The translations under genes were made by a program, and so were the position numbers. The notes below the pieces were generated by a model that worked only from the letters and a program-made list of their open reading frames with translations, searched no databases and was not told the DNA's origin. A stretch of DNA of 64,000 nucleotides from Cristatella mucedo (lineage: Eukaryota > Bryozoa > Phylactolaemata > Cristatellidae), in NCBI GenBank assembly GCA_009760855.2, contig WPIO01000001.1, positions 21,792,501-21,856,500 of the forward strand. Direction: 5' to 3'. Shown one piece after another: positions 13,517 to 24,460 of this stretch (positions are counted from its first letter, which is position 1; every line of letters begins with the position of its first letter).

Positions 13517-13641
13517 ATGAACGTCGACGCCACCGCGGTCGAGCGCGAGCTAAAGAAAAAGCCGGCTGATGACGAGACGCGTCCTTATATAATTCATTTA
13601 TACGATCTGACACTGCGTCTCTGGCAAGAACAGGGTGATCT
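13517..13641 (+). CDS. possible first coding exon of an unidentified gene
   Basis: From ATG 13517 the frame reads MNVDATAVERELKKKPADD then TRPYIIHLYDLTLRLWQEQG, a charged, helix-forming composition unlike the Arg/Pro/Ser-rich translations of neighbouring GC-rich frames. A GGGTGATC or GGGTATGG donor could follow (13636-13650). The upstream 150 bp is CpG-rich. After it the frame degenerates into GMGMGG from GGGTAT repeats, which suggests the exon ends first. I do not recognise the protein and found no second exon to join. Chance or pseudogene remain possible. Confidence 0.3.
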
Positions 13642-13764
13642 GGGTATGGGTATGGGTGGTCCGGCCAACGAACTTCCGGCCGATGGTTGGGCGTGTGTGG
13701 GCAGAGCCGGCACGCTTTAGCAAAGGTTGCCCATGGGTACCCGCGCAAATTGCAATCAAAGGGA

Positions 13765-13816
13765 TGCTGGATTGCTGTGCGCACAGCAACTCTGCTGTGC
13801 GCACAGCAATCCAGCA
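13765..13816. repeat. perfect 24-bp inverted repeat with nested palindromes
   Basis: Arms 13765-13788 and 13793-13816 are exact reverse complements with spacer ACTC. Each arm itself contains the 16-bp palindrome TGCTGTGCGCACAGCA, so that word occurs twice in 36 bp. Not followed by a T tract. Confidence 0.97.
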
Positions 13817-14499
13817 CGAGGGATTGGCGAAAAACTCATCAGCCCAAAAAGGCCACAAACGTCGGTTCTGTCCGCGAATGAAGAAAACAAAGCATCCGTA
13901 AAGGGGACCCTATACTTGCATAGCTAGAGTGCATTCCAAGGTCAACGCCCTGAGGCAAAATATCCCAAAGCCAAGAGTCCTTCGAAGCGTCTCTTGACCT
14001 CTAGATTTATCGTGTGGCTTCCCGCGTTAGAAATGAACGATTATGCCTGCGTCTTTCGGGACGGGCCGGCGGAAGGCTGCCGCGACGACCGAATTTACCG
14101 GTATGCGAGCGAGTCCTTCTCCACTAGCTTGGGAGGGAGGACCCGAGAGTGCTACGGGGGCAAGGAATCAGGGGGCAGGCGGCCGCCGCGCAGCTATTGC
14201 ATCGTCCGATGACTTCAACGAGCCAACCTCGCGTCTCTCGTCTCGCGCATCTATACAAGTTGGGACGCCTACATGCAAAGAGTGACTTTGCGTTATCTTA
14301 ACTGGGGATGCAGCCGCGAGACCGTCGTCGATTGCTCGTAGTCTCGAAGTCCTCTTTGACATCCGCTAACTGACGCGTAAGCGCTGCTGCATTCCGGGAG
14401 AACGCTTTCCCAGTCAGTCGCCGTGTTCGCTCGCCTTACGCAGGATTGAGGGCTAATGTTAAAAGCGCCAGAAATAGGCTGCAAATACGGCGCACGAAG

Positions 14500-14690
14500 C
14501 GGTGCCAGCGCCAGCCGACGCGCGACAGGCGTCGGTTAAGCTTTTGAGCTTGAAATTGCGGCTAGAAACTCGTAGTTGCGGCACCGATGCACGCAAGCGG
14601 ACAGTAGCGGAGCACAATAGCAACCAACGAAGAGCGCCCCCTACCTTAAGCTAGCAATTCCGTAACCATAGCGTCGTGGCATCTATTCGA
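14500..14690 (+). repeat. GC-rich dispersed repeat, copy 1
   Basis: CAGCCGACGCGCGACAGG, TTGCGGCTAGAAACTCGTAG, TGCGGCACCGATGCACGCAA, GCAACCAACGAAGAGCGCCC, CTACCTTAAGCTAGCAATTC align with copies 2 and 3. Confidence 0.65.
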
Positions 14691-14917
14691 CGGCGTAGTA
14701 GGGTTTCAGTCAGAGATGCAACGGCGGCCTCGCCGTACAGCAACTCTCGAATGATGTTCCGAGCGTCTCTCGACTGCACAACCAAAGGTGGAGGAGAGCG
14801 CCTGCTGTCCGCTCAAAGGTCTGAAGCACAAATACCTGAACTTAAATAAACTTCCACTTGTATGCTGTCTAACCGTGGATTATCACATGACGGGTGACTA
14901 TAATCTATAATTTATAT

Positions 14918-15090
14918 TTTAATTTATTTTAATCATAATTCAGGAAGCCCAAATATTTAAAATCTCGGCATTGATAATCTAACTGATTTATCGCGTCACC
15001 AGTTCACTAAATACAGTTATAATTCAGGAACCGCGAGATAATAAGTATCTTGACATTGATAATCCAGCTGATTTAGCAAGCCGTCTTTTC
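14918..15090. repeat. AT-rich imperfect tandem duplication
   Basis: ATAATTCAGGAA, GGCATTGATAATCTAACTG, ATTTATCGCG, TTCACTAAAT recurs about 85 bp later as ATAATTCAGGAA, GACATTGATAATCCAGCTG, ATTTAGCAAG, TTCACTACGT. A related GTAATCTGGCTGATTTAGC occurs at 21344. 15100-15770 to the right is unassigned. Confidence 0.7.
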
Positions 15091-15777
15091 ACTACGTAAA
15101 ATAATGGCGAGTTGCAGATATAACCAAATTCTTGGTCCTCTCACGAGTGGAATACTGTAATTCACTTTTATTACTGCTACTTATATTTTTTTTTTTGCTA
15201 TGATATTTGGCGCCAATATTGTCGCTCGGTGTCTGAATCCATTAGACAGTGTCATGTGTTTAGCTTGCTCTTGGAGCTGAAAGGGTCATGATTTGTTGGG
15301 AAGATGCAAGCAAAAGTTAAGGTATTCGGACCTATAAGACCCGCCTCCTCCGTTGACCTCCCCATCGCGTGGCCACGTGGATGAGTTACGACAGATTTAG
15401 CTAGCTAGCAGCCTCCTCGTGCCCATAGGCACTTTGAGGCAATACATGAGCAGCCTACTTCTTAGATCTTATACTTTAGAGACTGTTAGAAACTGAAGTG
15501 TTTGCTTCTTTGCTCCTGTGCTGTAGAACTCACTACCACAATTCTTGCGAAACTTCAAGATCTTTTAAATTTCTGCCCAATATATGAAAGCCAGCAGCAG
15601 CTAAACCGGTTAAACAACTCCGTAACCTGACCTCTTCTTATATGAAAGTCTTGAATATACTTTATCCAATGTTTGCATACAAAATTTTGAGTCGAATTCA
15701 ACCGAGATGGCTCGGTTGGTGTTGGGTAAGTCGCTCAACGGCTAAGCAAGAGATAACAGGATCGTCCCATGGTCTAT

Positions 15778-16025
15778 AATAATAATAATAATAATGCACT
15801 TGATAAAGCACCCTCAGAGAGCTCAATCTCTTTCTAGGTGCTTTACATTTGCTGCAAAGGGAAACGCGATTGAATGGTGAGTAATATCATGCTTGATAAG
15901 CAACATAAATAGCATGCTTAGGGGTGACATGCACAGGGTCAGCATGCAAGCGTGGTTAGTGGCAGGATGCACAGTGTCAGCACGCATAAGCACATGAAGG
16001 ACAAATCACAGGGACCCACTAAATG
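15778..16025 (-). mobile_element. L2-A 3' end (minus)
   Basis: (AATAAT)n, AAAGCACCCTCAGAGAGCTC, GGGTGACATGCACAGGGTCA, to CAGGGACCCACTAAATGCTG. Confidence 0.9.
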
Positions 16026-16032
16026 CTGTCCT

Positions 16033-16143
16033 ATAATAATAATAATAATATAATTTAAGGATAATAACAATAATACACTTGATAAAGCACCATCAGAGAA
16101 CTCAATCTATTTCTAGGCGCTTTACATTTGCTGCAAAGGGAAC
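16033..16143 (-). mobile_element. second, adjacent L2-A 3' tail (minus)
   Basis: Begins with AATAATAATAATATAATTT and repeats the tail (AAGCACCATCAGAGAACTCA, TTTGCTGCAAAGGGAA) in the same orientation only 8 bp after the previous copy. It could be a tandem insertion into the ATT target or a partial duplication. 16144-16970 is unassigned. Confidence 0.85.
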
Positions 16144-16977
16144 TATCTAACTGGTGCCTTTTCCAACTTGATTACTCCAGTTCAAGACCTTTGACATCTG
16201 TATTTAAAACAAGGACTAACTCGTTTAACACCTACGCACAAACAATCAGCTTTCTATTTTAATAACCTGGATTTGACCGGGACGTATCCGTGCGACCATC
16301 TCAGTGGATAAAGCCTGGCTAGCCAAAAACGTGCCAATACACTTTGAAGTATTACCGTAATAGACACTCACCCCACCACTCGCTATTGAGCAGACGTTAT
16401 TAGCACACCACCTCACCGCTGCAGCTAGCACAGGCTACGAAAGCGAGCTAACCAGGAAAATCACCCAACTTACAGTGAGCAATGGTCACACACATACTTG
16501 TTTTGCAAAACTAATGTGCTCAACTCAGCGCCAGATCAGCAATCAACTGTGTGAAGCTGCAACTCGGCTGCTGTCATGCTGCTCCCTTGGTCGTATGAAA
16601 ATGCAGCACCCACCGGTCGTCTGCTGCCGGGGACAATTGAGTCCAGGCTCCGGTTCTGCACGTTTGCTTCGAGATGTTGCCTCAAATCCTTACTTTTAAA
16701 ATGGCCTCGTCTAGCCTTCGACCCATGCGTCCACCCAGCATTTTTCAATTCTTATGCTGCTCCATTTTTTGCTGTCGGCAATTAAAGAGGCATATAATAA
16801 GCTTTAGGTTATTGATCTGACGTGAAATCAGTGAAGTCGGCCAGATTACGGGTTAACATCTTTCACAGTATATGGTCATATACCGTAGCTAATGGGATAA
16901 GCTGACGTGTTGTCCGTTGTCTAGAATAAGGCAGTAGTAGTTCAGCAGCATAGACTTGGCTACATTAATTATAATTA

Positions 16978-17140
16978 TAATTAATGTGTATAGCGACCTA
17001 AGAGATGTTCACCTCTATTCAGGCTCTTTGCATGCGCTACGGGCTCAAGCTCACGACCTCAGTTTTCAAAAACATTCACCTTGACCTTGATTCTAGGCGA
17101 GCACCTTTGCCACTGGGTCACACCAGTGCTTGCGTCTCAT
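16978..17140 (-). mobile_element. SINE1 copy (minus)
   Basis: TGTGTATAGCGACCTAAGAG, TCTATTCAGGCTCTTTGCAT, GGGCTCAAGCTCACGACCTC, CGAGCACCTTTGCCACTGGG. It has the same extra block between the boxes as the copy at 53170. Confidence 0.78.
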
Positions 17141-17334
17141 GGGAAAAAGTCTGCCCACACTCGAGCAGCAGTGAGCAGAAGCCATTGCTCCTCAAACAGT
17201 ACACTGCCAATTTTTATAACTCCGCTTGACCTCAAAACTACAGCAACTTCTTTACTTGGAAGTCTGTTCTAATCTCTCGACAGTGCGAAAGTGCTACCCA
17301 CGCCTCCTATATCAAAATACAAAGCAAGTGAACT

Positions 17335-17455
17335 TCGTTACCTGGACTGGCATATGGGTTAAGGTGCTCGCCTTTGACGATCGAGGTTGTGGGCTCCAGC
17401 CCTGCTGCACAAGAGAAGAGCCTGGATGGAGATTCAATTCTCATAGAATGTTATG
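17335..17455 (+). mobile_element. SINE1 copy (+)
   Basis: CTGGCATATGGGTTAAGGTG, CTCGCCTTTGACGATCGAGG, TTGTGGGCTCCAGCCCTGC, GATGGAGATTCAATTCTCAT. Followed by a T/A-rich stretch to 17530. Confidence 0.75.
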
Positions 17456-17769
17456 CACATTTTATTTTATTTACTCATTTTACATTTTATTTAAATTTTA
17501 TTTTAAGCAAATTCTAAGAATTTTATCGATTGATTGATTGATTTAGAAAACCCAGAGCAACCGTGAGCTTCGTTGCATGGGTACCTTCAAACGAACGGCA
17601 AGCAGGAATGATATGTCGGTGTTGCAGCACCTTCCGGCATGCACAAGCAAAGCGTTCGGTTTAGAGGCGTGAATGGTCACAATGCATCTAAAAAGCCGTA
17701 GCCAAGCAAAGAGCGTCGAATTCCGTCATCGCTCGCTTGATCAATGGACGATAGCAACTAACTGGTATA

Positions 17770-17890
17770 AATAGTTTGGTGCAGGGCTAAAGTGCTCGCC
17801 TTGAAATACCAAGGGCATGTGGTCAAGCCTTGCAGCATGAGCAAAGCACGTGAATAGAGATGAAGTTCTATCAGGTCGCAGTAGAAATGA
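17770..17890 (+). mobile_element. SINE1 copy (+), degraded
   Basis: GGGCTAAAGTGCTCGCCTTG, CCAAGGGCATGTGGTCAAGC, GTGAATAGAGATGAAGTTCT, CAGGTCGCAGTA. Confidence 0.65.
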
Positions 17891-18163
17891 ATTATAACAA
17901 TTTTTAGCCCAAGATGCAGCAAGGAGGGATTTTGCCCCTGACATTACTTTCTCTTTATCCTTTGAATTGGTCCGTGAAGGTAAACATGTTTCGACGGGTT
18001 CTTGCAAACGAAACGATGAAATGCTCAGTAAGCAAAATACGATCCACCAGGTCCTGATCAATGAGCTGCAGGTCGAGACAGGTCACAACCTGCATAAGAA
18101 GACTGGCGCGGCGAGCCCTAGACATACACAGTGGTCTTCATTTTGGCTACAGCTACAGCACTT

Positions 18164-18221
18164 GAATAGATAAGTTCATCTCAACTGTTTACGAATAGAT
18201 AAGTTCATCTCAACTGTTTAC
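18164..18221. repeat. exact 29-bp tandem duplication
   Basis: The unit beginning GAATAGATAAGTTCATCTCA occurs twice without mismatch (18164-18192, 18193-18221). 18222-19000 contains minus-strand open stretches (18343-18600, 18643-18906) without recognisable domains. Confidence 0.97.
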
Positions 18222-18999
18222 GTCATTGAGACGGTCGAAGAGAAAGATAGCACGGCTTGGTACAATGTCGAGATAGTGCGTTTCTGCGATCATGTGGTTT
18301 CGATGCAAGTTCGGCTTTATTTTACATCTTGTGCAGTAATTGCTAATGATTACCTACAAGCTTTCGCTGGCGCGGCAGAAGCACACTCAGGATTTTGTCA
18401 ACGTCTTCCACTTGGTCGGTCGCACCGTTCAGATGCAAGCTGAAGATTAGAGAACGGTTGACAGCGATTAACTGTTGACAAAGACGTCCTGTCAGTATCG
18501 CGAGATCGACGTGCCCGACATGACTCAAGCTACATCTAATCTGATTAGCCTCGTCACACTGAGCACAGGTATAGCAACAAATACATCTTCGTGTCGGCAT
18601 ATTCTACATGGCAATTGAAAAAATATAGTCAGAGTTGGCCTTTTAGTTTGAAAACAAGTCGATGAATGCAATCAATTCGCCTGTCTGCTTGTAGCCTGCC
18701 CTCATCAACAATTGTCTGGATTGAATACCAAAAAATTGTAGAGCCTGCGACAAAATTCTGAAAACAAAAATTTCCAGAAATCGAGCAGATCCTCTTAAGG
18801 CAGCAGCTTCGCAAAGTTTTGGGTGAATAGATACGGACTCGGCACAGAAGAACATCGGAACGATTCCCGATCGTGCGGCCATATTGGCAGCGTCCGGTCG
18901 GGCCAAGGCCAGCTATGACCTTCTAAATGAGCAAAGCTGGTGAGATTTGTTTGGTTACTGACCCTCAACCAACCACCAAGGCCGAACGTGCGGTCAGCG

Positions 19000-20172
19000 T
19001 GTTAAAACTTATTTTGTCTTTCACTCCTATGCTAATGACATACAACTGTACCTAAACGTTGATTCCTTTCAGCTTTTCAGCATGTCAAACTCTGTGAACT
19101 CCCTTGCTAATAATAATAAAAAAATAATATCAATACATTTAATATATCGCCCTCAGAAAAAACTCAATCTCTTTCTTGGCACTTAATTTTTGCTGCAAAA
19201 GAAGTTGCTGATATTGCCGCCTTTGCATTTGCATGATAGAAAAATTCTCAAATTAAATAAAAAATAAAGCTTACTGAGTAGTTATGGACAAACTAAACGC
19301 GAATCAGAAATCGGAAAGCGTAGCGCTCAAAACAGGCTGTGCCAGCTTATCTTACTAACCTTACGTACGAAATCTATGCGTCCTATTTCAAAGTAACCTT
19401 TCACTAGATCGCCACACCAGCTCCACGTCGTCTGCCTAATTTCAGCTGTGTAAAATTTCGAAAACTCGGACGGACTTAGATAGAGGTACCCGATTCAAGT
19501 TGGTCCATGCATTTGTGGCATCCTGTCTCGACTTCTGGAATTCGAGGCGTGCAGCTCTACAAGCCTTTTCAATCGGGCGCTTGCAGCTGATAAAAAACTC
19601 TGCAGCCCTGCTTGTCTGTCGTGAGCGTCGCGGTTACTACATTAAATCACTTCTCGCCGACCTACACAGGCTGTCAACCAAGCAGCTTATCAACTTGGAC
19701 GGCTTTGTCACTCAATTTTATGTCCTTGATTTTCTAGTTTTAGCTTACCTATCAGAAGCACTTACCAATCAGGCTAAGCATCGTACCACCCGCTCCTCTC
19801 ACTCAAAACGTTTAGCTATGCTTCGAAAAAAATTTAAAATCCTTCGGAGCCCTTGCCATTAGTTGGTATGGTCCTAAGGCCTGGAACTCACTTCCGACTG
19901 ACGTCACGACATGCCTTGACGTGACACTATTTGAAAAGAAGCTAAAAACACAATTGCTCTTGACAGTATTTGGCGGGTCCTCGCGATTTGTTGTGCGTGT
20001 GCTTCTGCGTGCTGACAATGTGCATGTGACCACTGACGATATTGTGCATGTGTTGACACTGTTAGCATTACCGATAACCTTATAGGAATGCTTCTTGAAC
20101 AGCAAATGTGAGGGGCCTAGAAAGAGACTAAGTTCTCTGAGGGTGGTATGAAAAGGTGCTATTATTATTATC
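19000..20172 (+). mobile_element. L2-A LINE (+), 5'-truncated, with a nested fragment
   Basis: 19000-19108 is the YADD-region segment (FHSYANDIQLYLNVD; the YADD box is mutated), interrupted at 19109. From about 19230 the RT continues (KLNKK.., HAFVASCLDFWNSRRAAL, RRGYYIKSLLADLHRLS) to an ATTATTATTAT tail at 20172. It is one of the more diverged L2-A copies. Confidence 0.82.
19109..19205 (-). mobile_element. L2-A 3' tail nested in L2-A (minus)
   Basis: AATAATAATAAAAAAATAAT, then CGCCCTCAGAAAAAACTCAA, TTTCTTGGCAC, TTTTTGCTGCAAAAG. It interrupts a + strand L2-A RT. Confidence 0.78.
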
Positions 20173-20194
20173 TTCATGGCACGCCTTCGAAATA

Positions 20195-20222
20195 GTGTCG
20201 CTGCGGAATACCGCAGCGACAC
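20195..20222. repeat. perfect 12-bp hairpin
   Basis: GTGTCGCTGCGG, loop AATA, CCGCAGCGACAC. It lies just past the L2-A 3' end at 20172. It is not followed by a T tract, and no RNA family is recognised. Confidence 0.9.
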
Positions 20223-20944
20223 CACGCTGCTGTATGTTGAGAACGAAACAGCCGCGATCGCATGCTTTCAATCTAAGCTGAGCGATCGCTCACTTGTAGA
20301 ATAGAAATCTGCGAATTCCGCAGTCTTATTATTGCTGCAGGGCTTGCCCCTACTTGAAAATCCTGGCTCCGCTATTGCACACGGGATTGTACCACTTACA
20401 AACTGAATTCATTGTCGCGTCCATAATTTGCAGCCCCGTACGCGCGAAACACTGGAGGATATCTACTCACGAGTACGCTGCCAAGCGTTACGCATCGAAT
20501 GGCAATTACAGCGAATAAAAAGAAACATTCAACCAACAGACAAGTACCCAGGCGACAGTACATTAGGTTCTTAATTTTATATGTCACCTCGATGAATTTT
20601 AGATATATACGAAGATATTTTATACAGACTGATGAGACTAATTTAATTAAATCGCAATGTCCCTGAGAGGCTAGTTACCGCCCACTCGCACTGTCGAGTG
20701 AAGCTATGAACAAAAGCAGAGTGACGATATTTCGCATGTCACGCGAGTCTAATTTAAAAGGCCGTCTTATCAGACGAAAGACTGCGGTGCTTGCACTTGA
20801 CTTGTCAAAGGCTGGGTACACGGATAATGGCGGTCCTGTCAAAAGAAAGTTGTATGGCATGGGACCGGAAAAGCAACAGCTGGGAGATGGTGTGCAGCTT
20901 CCATGTCCGGGAAGAAATAGGCGGAAAATGCAGCGCCCATAGAA

Positions 20945-21230
20945 ATGGTAGCCTCAGCTGACGCGCGACTAATACCAGTGACGTTCAAACTTTATATTGC
21001 GGCAAGCGACTGTTAGGTGCAGCAACAAGATACACGGACAAAAGCGGAGCATTGCAGCGACTGAGAGCGCTCCTACTTTACCGTAACAAGCCCACAGCCA
21101 TGACGTAGATAAATCTATTTGGCAGCAGCGCAGGCTTACAAGCGTTCTACAGCGGCCACGACGCACACTCATGGCTAGGTGGCATACAGCTCATATCAGC
21201 TCCAATGCCTCGGCCAAAGCCGGAAACACA
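20945..21230 (+). repeat. GC-rich dispersed repeat, copy 2
   Basis: TCAGCTGACGCGCGACTAAT, ACCAGTGACG, GGTGCAGCAACAAG, CGGAGCATTGCAGCGACTGA and GAGCGCTCCTAC align with copies at 14500 and 30145. 21230-22120 is unassigned, but 21320-21400 contains a CCGTAATCTGGCTGATTTAG-like motif also found near 14980-15080. Confidence 0.65.
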
Positions 21231-22124
21231 ACTGACTGTCTTTATCTCGTGGCGTCGACTTGTATGCAGCCCTGGTCATGCATTGTCGGATTGTTACTTC
21301 ATAAACATGATAGTTTAGCAACCTCGAATAATGATTACCAGTCGTAATCTGGCTGATTTAGCTCGCGCCGCCGTTTTAGCGACATGAAAGCGGCCATATT
21401 CGAATAGGCATGAACTGGTACGGCAACAAGCCGGTTATCGAGTACATAATATGCGGGGCATTCATTTTTCATTGGAGACTGGTCTCACGTAAGCATGCGC
21501 TAGTAATTGTCTCCATTACGAAGAGATGCTCCCTGTGGAGACCGTGGCAGCGGTACCCTATTTGAAGCACTTAATAAAATTGACAGCGACGTTCTGCGAC
21601 CAATCATATCAGCTTAATCCTGTCGCTAGCTGCCTGTGCATCAAAATCTACTTCGGTTGCCCATCCAAGAAATCTTCGCGATAACGGTAAGAGAAAAAAT
21701 GTGAGGTCAGAATTCGCTGAAACGCGAAAAAGATATTTCCCCTCAAACTAGCTAGGTTTTTAAGTTGGTTCAATTCTTGTTACATAACTCGGAAGCCCTG
21801 CTGACGGCTGCTTCGATTATCAAAAATCGTTTGGTTTAAAAAATTTCGCTGATGCGGGTACGTCGCTAATACCTGTTACTCAGTATCTGAGACGCACTAT
21901 GGGCTAGAAATGATCTCGTTCACGTAGGTAACTCTCACGCACTTGCTTACTACGAGTAGCTCCACTATGAAATTTTTTTCTATAAACTTCTCTGCAGCTT
22001 TTAGTAGGTAGTTAGGACCTACTTTCAGATGGAAGCAATTAAAAGACAATGACAGCAGCTATTTTGTTTATAAGAATCAATTTCTGGCCACTCGAAATAA
22101 GAAACATTCAGTGATTTATTGCAC

Positions 22125-23321
22125 AAGACTGTCTGAGACCTGTGGGGGTCAGGTCTCAGACATGAGAAGGGTCACCTGTGGAGTCCCTCAAGGGTCTCTA
22201 CTCGGTCCCTTGCTGTTCTCCATTTATACACAATCTCTGGAAAAAGTGATTAAGGCCCATGGAATAGGATATCACTTCTATGCTGACGATACTCAGTTGT
22301 ATTTGTCATTTAAACCGTCGGAATCTGCTGCAGCAACTGAGAAACTGAATGCTTGCCTTGCCGATATTCGATCCTGGATGTCGGAAAACGTCCTGAAATT
22401 AAATGACGACAAAACCGAACTGCTTCTCATAGGAAACCCTAAGCGTGTGGCTGGATTAAAAGGCTTTGCTGTTCTAATAGGTGATGCTATTGTGCAACCT
22501 TCACCACGTGCTCGTAATCTAGGTGTCGTGTTCGACAGCTGCCTCAATTTCAAAAGCTTCATTCAGAAGACTGCCTCTACAGCTAACCATCACATCCGAT
22601 CCCTATCCAAGATTAGAAGCTGTCTCCCACAGTGGCTTGTAAACAATTTAACTAGCTCTTTAGTTCTGTCTCGGCTTGATTATTGTAATTCTCTTTTGGC
22701 TGGGCTACCAAAGAAAGCTATCATGCCACTACAGCGGACTATGAATATGGCTGCAAGGCTGGTCTTCAAGTCCCAGCGGTTTGAGCACGTGTCACCTTTG
22801 CTGAAAGAGCTAGGATGGTTGCCGGTTGAGCAAAGGATACAGAGCAAAGTTCTTACGCTGACCCACAAGGCCCGCCACGGCTTGGCTCCTTCGTACCTAG
22901 CTGAACTGCTGCATCAGTTTCAGCCTGTTCGCGCCCTCAGGTCCTGTGTGGACAATAAATTAGCTGTCCCATTCCTCCGCTTAAAGACAGTTGGCGACAG
23001 AAGCTTTAGCTCTGCAGGTCCTAGACTGTGGAACTCGCTTCCATAATTCTTACGCAACGACATCTACTCTCCAACTGCCGACTATGGCACATCTTTTTCA
23101 GCGGTCCTGAACTGCTACTTCTATGCTACTCACTACCTCAACTGCTCTCCTAACTCTGCTATGCTTGCCACTTTCTCTTTGTTGCGTGAGACGAAGTCTG
23201 TTGGCTACCGAATGCGTACCGAAAGCCGCTTAGGCTGTGAGTGCGCTATACAAAACTCTCCTGCGTAACACTCACATGGTCTTTATGACTTTGTGGAGTT
23301 ACTGACGGAGATACATTACCG
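22125..23321 (+). mobile_element. L2-B LINE with long open RT frame (+)
   Basis: A 311-codon open frame (22111-23046) covers RT motif B onward: [14 protein letters not shown] (residues 23-36), YADD (57-60), [55 protein letters not shown] and AGPRLWNSLP. One TAA at 23044 interrupts a continuation, FLRNDIYSPTADYG to AIQNSPA, in the same frame. The tail ends GGAGATACATTAC at 23321. It lacks motif A and the endonuclease (5' truncation at about 22150), so it cannot be autonomous. It is the youngest-looking LINE copy here. Confidence 0.93.
22130..22162. repeat. 12-bp inverted repeat at the L2-B 5' junction
   Basis: TGTCTGAGACCT, 9-nt spacer, AGGTCTCAGACA. The right arm is genuine L2-B sequence (also at 59840 minus); the left arm lies at or outside the truncation point. 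Confidence 0.9.
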
Positions 23322-23993
23322 TGGAGCCTCCTTCAGATGCCCAGGGAGTTAGCCTGAAATAGGCTGCGATTGCTTTTCCGAAAACCAAGACCATATTATG
23401 CTCATGCACCGTTACATCTGAAACCTTTTGTTCATGAACTGCAAGTAATTCTTGGCTAAATTACGATTTCAATTCACACAGTTGTATGGGCATCTGCATA
23501 CCGTATCATAGCTGAGCCTTTAATACAGCCTAATTTGAAGAGTCACAGTGGACATATAGCTACTTTCTAAACTGAATGAAACAAAACTACTAAAGAATAA
23601 ATACAAAATAAGATTTCTGCTCCACCGGGACATAAGAGAAAGAATTTTAAGGTCTGTGTACCAGACTGACGAAAGGTATTCACTAGTTATGGCGCCCGAA
23701 GCAGAATAATGATAAAACGTCTTTAATCATTTGACTTTGCTCTGCTAACACCGATCTCAGTTGTTTCTCATTCGTAGAGGCGTTAATGTAATTAATGTAT
23801 CTCCGTCTGTAACTCCACAAAACCACAAAGACTATCCGGCTGTTACGAAGGAGAGTTTTGTATAGCGCACCTACAGCCTAAATGGCTTTCGGTACGCATT
23901 CTGTAAACAACAGACTTCGTCTCCCGCCACAAAGAGAAAGTGGGAAGAAAAGCAGTCAGGAGAGCAGTTGAATTAGTGAGTAGCATGGAAATA

Positions 23994-24460
23994 TATACTA
24001 CCACATCAGGCCAAGCATCGTACCACCCGCTTTTCGTAATCCAACAGTCTAGAAATACCTCATACAAACCTTAAATCCTTTGGAGACCGTGCATTTAGTT
24101 CATATGCTCCCAAAGCCTGGAACTCCCTCCCGACCTGCGTCAGAACATCCCCTGACCTGACCACATTTAAAAGGAACCTAAAAACACACCTATTTAGGAC
24201 AGCATTTAGTGGGTCCCTGTGATTCGTCCTTGATGTGCTTATGCATGCTTACACTGTGCATGCTGCCACTAACCACATTTGCATGCTGACCCTGTGCATG
24301 TCACCCCTAACCATATTATTCATTTCGTTTGTTTTTCAAGCATGATTTTACTTACCATTCAATTGCATTTCACTTTACAGCAAATGTAAAGCGCCTAGAG
24401 AGAGATTAAGTTCTCTAAAGGAGCTTTATCAAGTGAATTATTATTATTATTATTATTATT
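23994..24460 (+). mobile_element. L2-A 3' end nested in L2-B
   Basis: Starts in the RT C terminus (HTNLKSFGDRAFSSYAPK-like) and ends in (ATT)n. AAATA occurs immediately before (23989-23993) and after (24461-24465), a plausible target duplication. Confidence 0.9.

Larger units (their letters stand above)
11560..14800. other. CpG-rich block, possible promoter region
   Basis: CpG dinucleotides are visibly much denser here (for example 11625-11900, 12480-12720, 13340-13580, 14040-14240, 14490-14640) than in the LINE-filled flanks, as expected of unmethylated promoter or gene-start DNA in an animal with otherwise depleted CpG. It includes one candidate first exon at 13517. Long open frames in it (11357-11944 +, 12611-12904 minus) have no recognisable domain and can follow from high GC alone. 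Confidence 0.45.

Noticed and set aside
15690-15775. Third tRNA-SINE (GATGGCTCGGTTGG, TAAGTCGCTCAACGG)
   Set aside because: Only one copy, no convincing box B, so not called.
18343-18906. Two minus-strand open stretches with Cys/Arg-rich translation
   Set aside because: Separated by stops, no domain recognised, no consistent splice joins.
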